Shown: piece by piece, positions 46,909 to 59,278 of the stretch
Layout of the letters: each line of letters begins with the position of its first letter
Numbering within the stretch: position 1 is the stretch's first letter
Source of the DNA: Larimichthys crocea
Lineage: Eukaryota; Chordata; Actinopteri; Sciaenidae
Reading direction: 5' to 3'
NCBI RefSeq assembly: GCF_000972845.2
Contig: NC_040022.1
Location: 13,441,711-13,505,710, forward strand
DNA length: 64,000 nucleotides
The notes under the pieces: generated by a model
Seen by the model: the letters and a program-made list of their open reading frames with translations, nothing else
What the model was told of the DNA's origin: nothing
Database searches by the model: none
Position numbers and translations under genes: made by a program

Positions 46909-46966
46909 TCTCTCATACACACACGCACACAAACACACACACACACACTCACATACACAAACACAG
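46909..46966. repeat. CA-rich low-complexity tract
   Basis: Interrupted CA/CACG repeats. Confidence 0.85.
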
Positions 46967-47076
46967 CATGCAGTCACGGCTGAGCTAACAAAGGCACTAG
47001 CCTGGGTCCTCAGCTCTTGGGAGATGAACTGGAGCTGATAAATTTAGCAAAAACACAACTCCCCTTAGGCCACACA

Positions 47077-47078
<2 letters not shown>

Positions 47079-47118
<40 letters not shown>

Positions 47119-47215
47119 CACTATCTTCACTTGCTTCTTTATGTGCGTGTGTGTGAGTTTATGATGTAAGTAGGGCTGCAAAGCTTGGGTGCATCTAATT
47201 CTGTACATGTAAGCA

Positions 47216-47272
<57 letters not shown>

Positions 47273-47274
47273 TT
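47079..47274. repeat. (CA)n and (GT)n microsatellites in inverted arrangement
   Basis: (CA)n at 47079-47115 and (GT)n at 47217-47271 are separated by about 100 bp, so the tracts are self-complementary. Open frames across the region are His/Thr or Cys/Val repeats without meaning. Confidence 0.95.
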
Positions 47275-47964
47275 TGAAACTGCCTGACCTGACAAGAGTT
47301 CCTGCATTAACCACAAACCAGATGTCACTGTACTGGACATGAGTGAGTGACAGAGGAAGGAAGAGAGGAGATGATGGATGTATGGAAAGAAGAGAATATG
47401 AAAGGATTTAATATAGCAGAGATGGCAGTAAGGGGAGAGGAGGGGTGAAGAGCGGAATGGTGGGGAGAAGACATCAAGAAATAGAGAAGAGGAGAGGGAA
47501 AAGACAAATTGGATGTGCGAAGATGACAAAAGAGACAAGGAAAGAGGAAAAGAAAAGGAAAGATGAAGACATATCACTGAAATTCTTTGCAAAACAGGAC
47601 AGAATCATCTCCTGCCATATTCCAGTTTGGTCACACTGCTGACCCTGTTTCACCGAGAAACACCAGCTCAGCAGGGACTTCTGCAGACAGTTTTTTAGAA
47701 CAGTTCATCTTGTCATTTCAAAAATAAAAAAATACTAATGAAGACTGTGAAGGAGGCCAGTTAGCAAAGAGGAGCACAGGAAATCAAACATAATGGTGAT
47801 TGTGTCTATTTTAAAGGTAATAGTGTTTCATCTGGGGTTGGACTGAAATACTTTGGGCAGATTGTGTGGAATAAAGGGACTTTTCATTTTCTGCTTTTAC
47901 AGTGTTAAAGGACATTTTGGGTTTCAGTTTCAGATTTATTAACATTAGAATATGTACTTATATA
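47275..47964. other. Purine-rich unannotated sequence
   Basis: 47340-47570 is dominated by GAGA/GGAA on the plus strand; the minus-strand 175-codon frame is a Ser/Leu/Phe artefact. Confidence 0.5.
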
Positions 47965-48265
47965 CTGTACATATATAGCGCCTTTCTAGTCTTCTGACCA
48001 CTCAGAGCTCTTTCACACTTTCACACTTACACACACATTCATACACAGATGGCATTAGCTGCAATGCAAGGTGCCAACTGCTCATCAGTTTGAGGAGCTA
48101 ACCATTCACACATATTCACACACTGATGGCACAGCCTTCAGGAGCAATTTGGGGTTCAGTATCTTGCCCAACGACACTTCAACATGCAGACTGGAGGAGC
48201 CGGGGATCAAACCACCAATCATCTGATTAGTGGACGACCTACTCTAACTCAGCTGCCCACATATG
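47965..48265 (-). mobile_element. tRNA-derived SINE, nearly complete
   Basis: The minus strand reads GAGTTAGAGTAGGTCGTCC (A-box region) and GGTTTGATCCCCGGC (B box), then TTGGGCAAGATACTGAACCC, AATGGTTAGCTCC and the end AAAGGCGCTATATATGTAC. Partial relatives lie at 1035, 52120 and 52331. Confidence 0.8.
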
Positions 48266-48837
48266 GACACATCATAGTTGACATCCAAGCTTTGATGTTT
48301 CATTGACATATCCCAATATCAGCACAGAGGAGAATGGGAAATGACATAAAAATATCCATTATAAGAAGTGCATATCATCTGAGTCAATTAATGAAGTGTC
48401 CAGCAGAGTTCAGCACCACTGGCTGCAACAAAAAGGTCAGATTGTATAAAGTCTTATGGAGACATTTGCCTATTTCTCATTTGATTTATTGCCTCAGTAA
48501 ACAATTTCCTCATGGGTTTATGGTCTCGGGAGATAACTTCCATGCAGTGTGATGTTCATTTAGTAAATGATGGCCCCATTTAGAGAAAAATAGATGATAA
48601 AACAGGGAATGCTTCAGGGGGCGTGACTACCTTGTGATTGACAAGTAATTCTCAGTCTCATCCATCCAGCTCACATGGTGCTCACCAAACTCAGGAGGAA
48701 CTGTCAAACTAGGCAGTGCTGAATATGCTATGTGCCGCTAAATATGAATCCAGTTTCTGTACCTGCATTGACATTGATATATTTTAGTTCTTTAATATCT
48801 TTAATATAGGAATGTTTGTGACTATGTGTGATGACCA
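48266..48837. other. No feature recognised
   Basis: Unannotated spacer. Confidence 0.4.
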
Positions 48838-49500
48838 AGTCAAATCAAATCAAATCAAATCAAATCAAATCAAATCAAATCAAATCAAATTTTTACAATC
48901 TGTACAGGGAGTGACAGCCTCTGCCCTTAGACCCTTGGTTCGAGTGAGGAAAAACCCTTTTAACAGGGAAATCATCATCATTATCATGCATCCTTAACCA
49001 ATACCATGCCTGACTAGGCATAACCCATAACTAAGGGATGACCTGAGCCAGCCCTAGCTATAAGGTCTATCAGAAAGGAAAGTCTTAAGTCTACTTAAAA
49101 GTGTTGACCGTGTCTGCCTCCAGAACCCAGAATGGTAGTTTGTTCCACAGAAGAGGAGCCTGATAGCTGAAAGCTCTGGCTCCCAATCTACTTTTGGAGA
49201 CTATAGGAACCACAAGGAACCCAGCGTCCTGAGAGCGCAGTGTTCTAGAGGGGTAGTAAGGTACTATGAGCTCTTTTAGATATGATGGTGCCTGACCATG
49301 AAGAGCTTTGTAAGTAAGGAGAAGAATTTTAAATTCTATTCTAGATTTAACAGGTAGGCAATGCAAGGAAGCCAAAATGGGAGAGATGTGATCTCTGATC
49401 TTGGTTCCTGTCAGAACACGTGCAGCAGCATTCTGAATTAACTGCAAAGTCCTAAGAGACTTATTAGAGCAGCCTGATAACAATGAGTTACACATAGCTC
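48838..49500 (-). mobile_element. 5'-truncated L2/CR1-type LINE with pentanucleotide tail
   Basis: The minus-strand frame 49091-49495 encodes the ORF2 C terminus (SLLSGCSNKSLRTLQLIQNA, LTGTKIRDHISPILASLHCL). A roughly 200-bp 3' UTR and a tail of about ten (ATTTG) units at 48838-48889 follow. Short-repeat tails instead of poly-A are typical of L2/CR1 LINEs. The 3' UTR matches the one at 55.0-56.1 kb. Confidence 0.9.
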
Positions 49501-51874
49501 CACAGTCTCCTCAATAGATCACCATTTCTGTCTCCACAAACAAGTGGGTGACATCAAGGTGGGTTTGCACCACTCCCCCACAGAACTTATAAGGTAGATG
49601 CTGGGTGAAGGTGGGACTGAGGAGAAGCAACTATAGTGGTGATGATCTCATTGGACAGTTTCATCCTGAACTTATCCATTAGTCAAATGGACTTGAAATG
49701 CCAGTATTGGTGATGAAAATAAAATCAACTATTTTATGATCCTGGATGTAAGATGTCTTATCTCTTAATATGGTATGTTCACCCAAACCACAGTGGTACA
49801 GATAATTTTGTTTTCATGTGGTGAGTTTTTGAAATATCTGTCTGAGATTTCTGCCAACACAACAATATCATGGTGGAATAATCTTTTTATTCCTTCTCCA
49901 AGAATCTAAAAATGACGACAAGCAAGTCAACCAGAGTCTGTCTTCTCAGACACAATTCATAAAGGATAATCCACAAACATCACTGTCAGCATTTTTTATT
50001 GGAAATGCTTTTCAACTAAAGAAGTGATCCCACAGCACTTTTTAGGAGAGAAAGAAGGAAGTTGGCTCGGAGGGAGAGAAAGAAACAAAAGTGAAGGAGG
50101 GCTGATGTAAAGACGATGGAAGGAAGGAAGGAAGGAAGGAAGTGAAGCAGGAAGGGAGGGGAAGTTGAGAGTAAGAATAAAGTTGAGCTTCTGAAAGCAA
50201 TTAGTGAAAATCAAAACATGTCCCAAATTTTAATCCATTGGAAATTGGTGTCCAAAGCTCTGGCCTCTGTTTTTCTACCAAAGCTTCTGCTGCCCTGCAA
50301 CAGAAGATAGGCTCAATGAACACACACAGCGCTCTGCCAGCTGGAGTTTGCACTTTGTGTTATTTTGCGGTATTATTTTGAAAGCATGAACAGTGGCTGT
50401 AAAACACAAAACAGGATTTGGGGAGAATAAAAGGTTGATGGAGGGAGAAATGAAAGTGAAATAAATCTGCATATGATCAAAATATAAAACCTTCATGTCT
50501 GCTTTCTGATGCAACTCTGCATTGTTTCTAATCAACAAACTGTTTTCATCATTTTGTTGTGGTGACAAACGTAACTTCTGCCTGGATTATGTTCAGAGAC
50601 AACATTTCTTTGACTGAATGAAACTGCATTTATTTAAAGTGCTGAACTCTCTGTATGGTGGGCAGAGTGCAGGACCGTGACAACAGAATCTTGGTTTGTA
50701 TCCAGACTCCGGTCAATGGTTAGGTTTAGAAAAGCAGGAAAGGTTATGAGTTAAACGTTAATCATGTGGTAGTCACGAAAGGTGGATAGTGCATTTTATA
50801 AGAGCAAATCTCTGAAGTGAAGATGTGGGCTAGACGAAAGGTCAAAACCAGATTTTAAAATGAGAAACAAACAGCTCTGTCACAGGTGTTGCTAGGAGTG
50901 ACGAGAGGACACAGCGTTGGTACGGACCGATTTCACACAGCTACTGTTGGCTGTCCCTGCTGCAGGCAGAACCCTGAACCCATTGGTTCCGACTGAAGAC
51001 ATACATATCTGACATTTACAACCAAAGTAACATTTAGTGCCAAAGCAGGAAGTTGTGTATTCCTATTACAGCAGAAAAAACGACTGCAATGGTGACTGCA
51101 GAATCAGTCCAAAGGTGCTACACTAGCATCACCTTAACTACAATGCTACTGTAATGTTACAATCTGTTACTTGCTTGTGCTTTAAAGTGTAGACACTAAG
51201 TTGGTGGAGGAGTGTGGGCCATGTTTGACTTTCACTTGGGAGACTGGAGAACGTAACCATTCATTAACAAGACAAGGCAACCAACCTTAATCATACCTTA
51301 ACAGTCATTTGTTTACCACTGACTTACACTAACTCTAACCATAAGTCCATCATACAGGGATGAAGAAGTCCTGCAAACTGAAGAGCAGTTGAGGAGAAAG
51401 AGAAGGAGGTAACAGGCAGAGGAGGTGAAGCAGCTGCTGAAAGGCTGTGAAGCACTGGTGGTGTTCCTGTGGGTGCTGTGAGGAGATTCTACAGACCGGA
51501 TCAAGTGAAAGGTGCTGAAAATATTCACTTTTTCTGTAGGGTCCTTTCCATATTGTAATCAGACATATATACAACAAACTGAGCCGGTCAGTGGCAAAAA
51601 CAAGCATTTTAAAAACACTGTGCAATTGCCTGCAAGATTGTTGCTTGTTTCCTGGCTGTCTGTTCCAGCTCAGCACTGAACCAAATAAAAAATTTGTTGT
51701 ACCCATTCATCACAATAACATGGGAACACAAGGTCGAGGTCTAAAAATATTGAAGTTACCTTTCAATCCAGGTGGTTTGGACATTTCGGGACTGGAGCAT
51801 GCTACCCAACTTCTGACACAAGCTGTGGTCATCTCACAAATAGAGAAATAGCGCTCTCCTGACAGGCCCCCCAG
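49501..51874. other. No gene; (GGAA)n at 50124-50143
   Basis: A short GGAA tract at 50124-50143 lies in otherwise unannotated sequence. Confidence 0.4.
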
Positions 51875-52035
51875 GCTACACAGTGAAACTTTTAGATGGT
51901 CCAGAACACAGCAGCGTGCCCGGTCCCTGGTTCACGTTACCCTGCTACTCACCGAACTCCACTGGCTACCTGTAGAAGCATTAAATTGAAATAGCTAATG
52001 CTTACCTACGGAGTAGTCTTTGGTACTGCGCAAAC
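51875..52035 (+). mobile_element. LINE ORF2 C-terminal fragment
   Basis: Across frames the plus strand reads MVQNTAA..., then LLTELHWLPVEAL and LMLTYG-like codons. This is the VQNAAAR...LHWLPV signature of CR1/L2/Rex-type ORF2 C termini, with indels. Confidence 0.6.
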
Positions 52036-52119
52036 ATACTTGAATGCCCTTATACTAGTTGCTTTCTGTGAATGAATGACGCCTGAGTTAGAAAGAAAAC
52101 GCGTCTCCTCAGAGACTGG

Positions 52120-52262
52120 CGGCCGCGGCTCAGTGGTAGAGTGGGTCATCCAATAACCCGAAGGTTGGCGGTGTGTCTATGTGTGTGTTCTGACAGGTGC
52201 CAGCTGGATGGGACAAATGCTGAGGAATAATTTTGTGTGTATAAAACATGATTAATAAAGTC
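52120..52262 (+). mobile_element. SINE head with deleted B box
   Basis: GGCGGCCGCGGCTCAGTGGTAG carries an A-box-like GGCTCAGTGG. AACCCGAAGGTTGGCGGT follows, then the sequence jumps past the B box. The end GATTAATAAAGTCTTA is SINE-tail-like. Confidence 0.6.
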
Positions 52263-52330
52263 TTAACTTACCTCTTCTCTTAATACTACCAACAACTGGA
52301 CATGCTGAATCTACTCTCTCACAGGCTGTT

Positions 52331-52505
52331 GCTTGAAGGCAGAGCGGGTCGTGCACTAATCAGAAGATTAGTGGAGGGTTCGATCCCCGGTTCAATCTCC
52401 TCCAGTCTGCATGTCGAAGTGTCCTTGGGCAAGATACTGAACCCCAAATTGCTCCTGAAGGCTGCACCATCAGTGTATGAATGTGTGTGAATGGTTAGCT
52501 CCAGT
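52331..52505 (+). mobile_element. Partial tRNA-derived SINE
   Basis: GAGGGTTCGATCCCCGG (B box), GCATGTCGAAGTGTCCTTGG, CAAATTGCTCCTGAAGG and AATGGTTAGCTCC match the SINE at 47965-48265 in direct orientation. The A box and tail are missing. Confidence 0.75.
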
Positions 52506-52889
52506 AGTCGAGTTGTAAAATGAAACCAGGGGGGATGGTGACATTTTTCATTTATGTGACATATTTTCCAGCAGGGGGGTCTGGGGAAATTTTGTATTTC
52601 TTAGATGCAGTTTCCTGCATTCTAGTCAATTTTAGGGTGACTTGCTAGACATGGCAAATCCTAAATCCCATCTGATTCATAGCTTGCATTCTCAGTTGCA
52701 TGGCCTGCACATGACAATAACTATGTATAGAGAGCAACAATAACCACTTATCTATGGACAACATGTCATTCACATCTTTTTTAAACATATTTGTAAAAAC
52801 ATTTTAAATTATTTATTTGTGAATGTGCTCAATATTTTTTTAAACACAACTTTGTGTATGTTTTTAACATCTTTGTGGTTTTCAACATA
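52506..52889. other. No feature recognised
   Basis: AT-rich spacer. Confidence 0.4.
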
Positions 52890-52897
52890 TATTAAAT

Positions 52898-53760
52898 TAG
52901 GGCTGTCAATCGATTTAAAAAAAAATTAACTAATTAATCGCAAAATTCTGTAATTAATCGCGATTAACATCAATAAATGTATCAATAAATGAAATGCATT
53001 TTTCTGAGACTGAATCTTTAATGAATATTTATTTATGTAAAAGATCAAATTAATGTAGATAAAACACAGAGAAAGTTATTTAAATTCATTCATTTTTATG
53101 GCTTAAGGTGCACATATGCACCGTGCAAATAGAAAAAAGAACAGCAGAATGAGGAAATATACTGAGGAGTGCCACACTCCTGTAGTGTAGACTGGGTGTT
53201 TTGCTTTGAGGTGATATGTAAAGTTTGTGTACTTCTGTGGAATTTAAATTCGCTTTGCAAACTGTGCAAATTGCCTTGTTGTTTTTGTCCAACGAACCGT
53301 CGGGCAACTTTTTAAAATGAAATGTTCCCCCTAAAAGTCCGTCCTTATCCATCTTTCCGCCATAGACTCTCCTTTAGTTAGGATAGATCATAGACATACA
53401 CATAAACGCTGCACTGAGCAGGTTGGTCCGTTGCTGCAATACGTTAACACGTCCGCATATTTGTCGACTGTGCAGGCACGTCAACCGTAAACTAATACAA
53501 GCAGGGTCGGTTTTAGCTGTGGGCATGTGGGGACCGTGCAGGGCGCAAGTCTCCGTGAGGGCTTAAGTTAATGCCTCTTATACAACCCATTCACACAACA
53601 CACTAATATAGCTGGGAAAACAAAGCTCTACTTGCCACATCCAAAATGGCGGCCCCACGGAAGTAAACAAAAAACCGCGTTAATGCGTTAAATTTTTTTA
53701 ACGCGTTTAATTCTTATAAAATTAATCGACAAAATTAACGCGTTAATTTTGACAGCACTA
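52898..53760 (-). mobile_element. hAT element remnant with BED-finger exon
   Basis: Termini TAGGGCTGTCAATCGATT and (reverse complement of the right end) TAGTGCTGTCAAAATTAACG flank 863 bp. The flanks TATTAAAT and ATTTAAAT agree at 6 of 8 bases. On the minus strand 53086-53352 encodes LLGGTFHFKKLPDG and AICTVCKANL, the start of a BED zinc finger with its CxxC pair. The His pair and the rest of the transposase are gone. Confidence 0.75.
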
Positions 53761-53768
53761 ATTTAAAT

Positions 53769-54399
53769 ACATTTAAACACATTTTTGTTAAAAAACATCT
53801 TCACTTAAAAAAACACAATTTAAGGAGGAGGATAAAAGAAGCTTGAGTTTTAAGACGACGCCGATGTTTGAAACAAGCAGCGTATTTAAAAGAATATGGA
53901 CAGCAGAGGTAGCAGTTAGGAGAGTGTGGAATGATTGACACCTGTCACCTGTCGACCAATCGCAGAGTCAGGAGAATCTATGTTACCGCCCACATTCCAC
54001 CTTTGACTATGACGATCCAGATGAAAGAAGTAAAACCAAAAGGTCAGTATATCGCAGCAAGAGGTCTCACTTCACGTCAAAGCCTCTTTGTCTTTATGTA
54101 ACAACCAGGAGCTTCGTGACTGATTCAACTAAAGCAGAGACATAGCAGAGGAGACTAGCAGCGTTTCTTCGCGCTGGAACTTACTGTGTCGTTTTGTGGA
54201 TTTAGTTGCTTCTCTTTGGGGGCTAGCTCGCCGAGTTTTCATCGCACAGTGATGAGACACATATCTCTTGTAAGATATATTTTTATGTCTATCCCTCTCC
54301 GCCGGCCTGCCCCTGAAGTCCTCTGGCACCCCCGCAAAGGGAGGGCTGTCACCTCACACTTGAGAAAACCGCTGTCCTAAGGAGGGATGACCCATTTTA
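53769..54399. other. No feature recognised
   Basis: Unannotated. Confidence 0.4.
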
Positions 54400-56761
54400 G
54401 AAGAGGGTGATTTTGACCCCTTTTTCCCCAAGCGGGGGATTGGCACCCTCCTCCCCCCACTCGAGTCTGGTTAGCTCCTCCAACGATGAGCCGTTGGCAC
54501 CTTGCAGGGCCGCCCAGTGCCAGCATGATTGGTAGGAAATGGGTGGTAATGGCCGCGAAGGGAATGAAAGATAGGTGGGGGGCAAACTCGCGTGAGGGCG
54601 GGGCGTGAAGCGAGAAAGGAGCGATAAGAAGACAGGGGGCGGTGTCACGTGTACCAGGTATTACTGGCCTGTGGGGTGGAGAGCTGCCCCGGTGGATATG
54701 ACGCGGGACGAAATGGGTTAAAGGCTACAGCAATTGGTAGGAGGATGCAAGACTGGGGTGATGGGCGTAGGGATGGAGCCCAAGACTCTTACGCAAGGGT
54801 GGTTTACGGTGGGAGGTAGTATGAAGCGGATTCAGTTCGAGAAGACACACTCTGACCAGGCTGAGTCTTTGGGATGAACACCCACTAAGCGTAGAGAGAA
54901 CATTAAAACAGTTGCCTAAACGTCAACCACTGATTTGTTTGTCCAGTAAAGCTACTTATGTTCATTGTTTTAAGTCGAGTCTAAATTCAAGATCAAAGCC
55001 AAATCAATGTTAATTTGAGTCGCCCACAAGTCCCAAAAAGTACATTTGCCTCAGAGGGTCTTTTCAATCTCCGCTACTAGGAGTTGACCCCTCTGTCTTC
55101 GAACCCTCCGGTTCGCGTGAGGAAAAACCACCTTGCCCACAAAAAAACCCCCTTTTAACAGGGAAAAATGTGGAGAGAAAGCCACTCTCAGGAGGACGCT
55201 AAGACACATCACGAGGGGAGATCCCTCTCCCAGGCCGGCACCGACGTGCAATTGGAGATAGGCTTTTCGCGTTGTATCCCGGCCAAATGCTATACACGCC
55301 ATGCCATCTTGTACAACGATAGACTTGTATTTACACAAATGACAATGCACTTCTCTACATTGACTTCGATAATAAAAAATGATTACAGTACTAGAGTATG
55401 TGTATAATAATGACCGTATAATATATATGTAGTGGGCGTTTTCAGATGCAGGATCAACCGCTACAGCAGCCTACGATAAGACGAGACGCTTTGAACTGGC
55501 ACGAACAGCAGAGCCAGAAACTCCTGGGGAGAGATTTCGGTTCCGTAAATGCATTAGTGAGACCATTGTTTCCCACAGGATGAGAGCAGATATGGTAGAG
55601 ATATGTCGAGAGCGGATCTAGGACGCGAAATTATAGACTATATTATCTAGAGATGGCGAGTGGCTATAGAGAACTAGATAAAGCGCGGAAAGACTATATA
55701 TAGAAGAGCGGCTGGGATATACCTAATATATACTATATTATTATCATATCTATATAGAGAGAGAGAGCCGAGCTGCGAGATAGTAGGCGCAGGATACGTG
55801 CGAACGGAGCCGAGAGGAGAGAGCCGATGAGAGAGGAAAGAGATATACTAGAGAGATAGCGAGATACGAGGAGCGATGACAGAGCGATGGAAGAGGAGCC
55901 GACCGAGAGAGATGACGGTAATACTGGCAAATGCGGAGATGTGTACATCTTATCCAAAAATCATACCGTGCCTGCTAGGCATAACTCCGGTGGGGTCCCC
56001 CCGGCATGTGTAATCCTATGGCGCATAACTAAGGGATGACCTGAGCCAGCGCCTAACTATAGGCTTTATCAAAAGGAAAAGTCTTAAGTCTATTCTTAAA
56101 GGTGGTTGACGTGTGACGGTCTGCCTCCCCCGAACCCAGAAAGAGTGTAGTTTTCACAAGAAGAGAGCCTGATAGCTGAAAGCTCTGGCTCCCAATCTTA
56201 CTTTTGGAACTATAGGACCACAAGGAACCCAACGTCCTGAAGTGAGCGCAAGTTTTCTAGGGGGTAATAAAGATGTATATGAGCTCTTTTAGATTAAGAT
56301 GGTGCTGAGAATGGAGAGCTTTGTAGTAAGGAAAGAAATTTTAAATTCTATTCTAGATTTTTAGGTTAGCCAATGCAAGGAAGCCCAAAAAATTGGGAGG
56401 ATGAACTGTGATCTCTGTACTCTTGCCGTTTCCTTGTCAGCAACAGGCGTCGCATGCAGCCATTCGGAATGAAACTGCCCAAAAAGTTACTAAGAGTACT
56501 TGATTGGAGCCAAGCTGACTAACAAAGGATCGATGCCGTACAAAGAGTTACAATAGTACAGCCTGTGAACAAGGTTAAGCAAATGCTGTGGAACTTAGTT
56601 TTTCTCGAATTACGCATGGAGAGTGGGCTAGCAATGCGTGATTAATTAAGCAAGTTAAACGCGTAAGTGGAGAATTGCAGTCATCGAAGATATTAGTGTA
56701 GTAAGTGGACGTTTAAAGCGATCAAATTCATGATTCAAAATACATACTCAGTAATGATTCT
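54400..56761. other. Anomalous indel-rich sequence covering the 3' end of the L2 LINE
   Basis: Base composition changes abruptly. 54400-54850 is G-rich, and 55560-55920 is a jumble of GAGA/TATA-like words. Recognisable L2 3' UTR and C-terminal text carries many single-base insertions and deletions relative to 48890-49500. Compare CATAACTAAGGGATGACCTG, shared exactly, with flanking stretches that differ every few bases. Confidence 0.6.
55030..56761 (-). mobile_element. L2 LINE 3' UTR and ORF2 C-terminal region, corrupted
   Basis: Landmarks in minus-strand order: the QLIQ/ARVLTG region (about 56400-56470, heavily altered); the SRLGARAFSYQAP-type text (56165-56210); GATGACCTGAGCC (56034-56050); GAGGAAAAACC (55119-55130); and GGGAGATCCCTCTCCCAGG (55216-55234). 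A 430-bp stretch at 55400-55930 interrupts it. Confidence 0.7.
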
Positions 56762-59194
56762 TTAAAGTGTGAGCTTGTTGAGGAAGTGGTGATCAAAATA
56801 TAAGGATAACTGAAAGTCATCTACGGAAAGAGAGTTTCTGAGGTGTTTGGGTCCAATTACAAGAACTTCAGTTTTGTCTGAATTTAACATCAAAAAATTG
56901 TAGGTCATCCAACTTTTTATATCCTTAAGGCATGCTTGGAGTTTAGTTAACTGATTGGTTGCATCAGGCTTGATCGATAAATATAATTGGGTGTCGTCAG
57001 CATAACAATGAAAATTGATAGAGTGATTCCTAATGATGTTCCCTAAAGGAAGCATATATAAACTGAATAGAAGTGGTCCAAGTACAGAACCTTGTGGGAC
57101 TCCATGACAAACTTTGGTCTGCATGGAGGATTCATCATTGACGTGAACAAACTGAGATCGATCTAAAAAGTACGATTTAAACCAGCTTAGGGCGGTTCCT
57201 TTGATGCCAATTCGATGTTCCAGTCTCTGTAAAAGAATTTGATGGTCAATGGTGTCAAATGCAGCACTAAGATCTAACAGGACAAGTACAGAGATGAGTC
57301 CTTTGTCTGATGCCATTAGGAGGTCATTTGTAACTTTGACTAATGCGGTCTCTGTGCTATGATGCACTCTAAATCCTGACTGAAAATCCTCAAATAGACT
57401 ATTGTTATGGAGAAAGTCACACAGCTGATTAGCTACAGCTTTCTCAAGTATCTTAGGCAGAAAGGGAAGGTTTGATATCGGTCTGTAGTTGGCTAAGACC
57501 TCTGGGTCTAGAGTGGGCTTTTTAAGAAGAGGTTTAATTACAGCTACCTTAAAGGACTGTGGTACATATCCTGATAATAAAGACAGATTAATCATATCCA
57601 ATAACGAATTACTAACTACAGGTAAAACTTCCTTGAGCAACCTGGTTGGGATGGAGTCTAAGAGACAGGATGACGGCTTAGCTGCAGAAATGATTAAAGT
57701 TATTTGATGAAGGTCGATGGGGGAAAAACAGTCTAAATACATATCAGGTTTTACAGCTGTTTCAAAACTTGCTGTATCAGAATGCAGATCAATGTCTGTT
57801 GAGGGCAAGAGGTGATGGATTTTGTCTCTAATAGTTATAATCTTATCATTAAAGAAGCTCATGAAGTCATTGCTACTTAGACCTAAAGGAATAGATGGTT
57901 CAGTAGAGCTGTGATTCTCTGTTAGCCTGGCTACAGTGCTGAAGAGAAACCTGTGGTTGTTCTTATTCTCCTCAATTAAAGAAGAGTAATAGGCTGCTCT
58001 GGCATTACGGAGAGCCTTCCTGTATGTTTTGAGATTATCTTGCCAGGCTAGATGAAATTCTTCCAGTTTAGTGGCACGCCATTTGCGTTCAGATTTACGT
58101 GCCTCTTGCTTTAATTTACGAGTCTGCTGGCTATACCATGGTGCTAGCCTTCTTTGTTTAATTATCTTCTTTTTCAGAGGTGCAATAGAGTCTAGAGTTG
58201 TCCGTAATGAGCCTGTAATACTATCAACAAGATGGTCTATTTGTGGGTGGCTAAAGGAAGTAGACAAGTCCTCTGTTACAGTTAGACATGGCATTTGATT
58301 CAATGCTGAAGGAATCACTTCCTTAAATTTGGCTACAGCACTATCAGATAAACATCTGCTGTAGAAGCTTCTACACAAAGGCTTATAGTCCGGTAGTATG
58401 AACTCAAAGGTTATTAAAAAATGGTCAGACAGAAGAGGATTCTGTGGGAAGACTATTATATTATCAATTTCAATGCCATATGAAAGAACAAGATCAAGAG
58501 TGTGGTTCAGACAATGAGTCGGTTTATTTACACTTTGACAAAAGCCAATTGAGTCTAATAGAGAGATAAACGCAGTACTAAGACTATCATTGTGGTTGTC
58601 CACATGAATGTTAAAATCACCTACAATAATTACTTTATCTGTTTTAAGGATCAAGCCTGATGCAAATTCTGCAAATTCAGATAAAAATTCAGAATAAGGA
58701 CCTGGAGCTCGATATACTGTAACAAATAAAATTGGCTGTAAAGTTTTCCAGGTTGGGTGAGTGAGGCTAAGGACAAGACTTTCAAATGAATTAGAATTTA
58801 GTTTAGGTTTGGGATTTATTAATAGACTTGAGTCAAATATGGCTCCAACTCCACCACCTCGACCAGTACTTCGAGGAACATGAGTATTATAATGACTCGG
58901 AGGAGTGGATTCATTTAAGCTAACATATTCATCCTCCTGCAGCCAGGTTTCAGTGAGGCAAAACACATCAATATCATAGTCAGATATTAATTCATTGACT
59001 AAGACAGCTTTAGATGACAAAGACCTGATATTCAATAGTCCACATTTAATTCTCTTATTTTGGACTGTTGGAGATGTTGATTTAATTTGTATTAAGTTTT
59101 TATGATGAACTCCTCTTCTGTTTGTTTTATCTTTAAATAATGTAGGTGGACGGGGGACAGACACAGTCTCTATACTAAAGGACTGGGTGGGCAA
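56762..59194 (-). CDS. L2/CR1-type LINE ORF2: endonuclease and reverse transcriptase
   Basis: The frame is 810 codons open, from ATG at 59194. Residues about 50-262 form an APE-like endonuclease: GLLNIRSLS (N55), TETWL (E82), [18 protein letters not shown] (D193, N195), HTLDLVLS and LLSDHFLI (D257, H258). Residues about 545-780 form the reverse transcriptase: [50 protein letters not shown] (D641), [13 protein letters not shown] and [11 protein letters not shown] (YADD 731-734). The enzyme nicks DNA and copies its own RNA. All visible catalytic residues are present. Translation fails after VDDFQLSL, where the corrupted region begins; about 150 C-terminal residues seen in the 49.1-49.5 kb copy are lost. 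It lies about 84 bp downstream of ORF1, the usual order for the clade. Confidence 0.93.
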   Translation of the reverse strand: MPTQSFSIETVSVPRPPTLFKDKTNRRGVHHKNLIQIKSTSPTVQNKRIKCGLLNIRSLSSKAVLVNELISDYDIDVFCLTETWLQEDEYVSLNESTPPSHYNTHVPRSTGRGGGVGAIFDSSLLINPKPKLNSNSFESLVLSLTHPTWKTLQPILFVTVYRAPGPYSEFLSEFAEFASGLILKTDKVIIVGDFNIHVDNHNDSLSTAFISLLDSIGFCQSVNKPTHCLNHTLDLVLSYGIEIDNIIVFPQNPLLSDHFLITFEFILPDYKPLCRSFYSRCLSDSAVAKFKEVIPSALNQMPCLTVTEDLSTSFSHPQIDHLVDSITGSLRTTLDSIAPLKKKIIKQRRLAPWYSQQTRKLKQEARKSERKWRATKLEEFHLAWQDNLKTYRKALRNARAAYYSSLIEENKNNHRFLFSTVARLTENHSSTEPSIPLGLSSNDFMSFFNDKIITIRDKIHHLLPSTDIDLHSDTASFETAVKPDMYLDCFSPIDLHQITLIISAAKPSSCLLDSIPTRLLKEVLPVVSNSLLDMINLSLLSGYVPQSFKVAVIKPLLKKPTLDPEVLANYRPISNLPFLPKILEKAVANQLCDFLHNNSLFEDFQSGFRVHHSTETALVKVTNDLLMASDKGLISVLVLLDLSAAFDTIDHQILLQRLEHRIGIKGTALSWFKSYFLDRSQFVHVNDESSMQTKVCHGVPQGSVLGPLLFSLYMLPLGNIIRNHSINFHCYADDTQLYLSIKPDATNQLTKLQACLKDIKSWMTYNFLMLNSDKTEVLVIGPKHLRNSLSVDDFQLSLYFDHHFLNKLTL

Positions 59195-59278
59195 CTGCTC
59201 TAATGGAGGCGCAGAGAAGCGTGTAAGACTGCAGCTCTGCTTCCTGGTCTCAACTCTGGTTTGTCGACATGATTTTGG

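Noticed and set aside
47065..47592. 175-codon minus-strand open frame
   Set aside because: It is translated microsatellite and purine-rich DNA (Thr-His and Cys-Val runs); not a gene.
48838..48889. Regular 5-bp repeats that could be read as an array
   Set aside because: Pentanucleotide tail of an L2 LINE; no spacers, so not CRISPR-like.
52120..52180. tRNA-like sequence with an A box
   Set aside because: No intact B box or cloverleaf; part of a SINE.
58071..58298. Plus-strand frames across the LINE
   Set aside because: Antisense shadows of the intact minus-strand ORF2.
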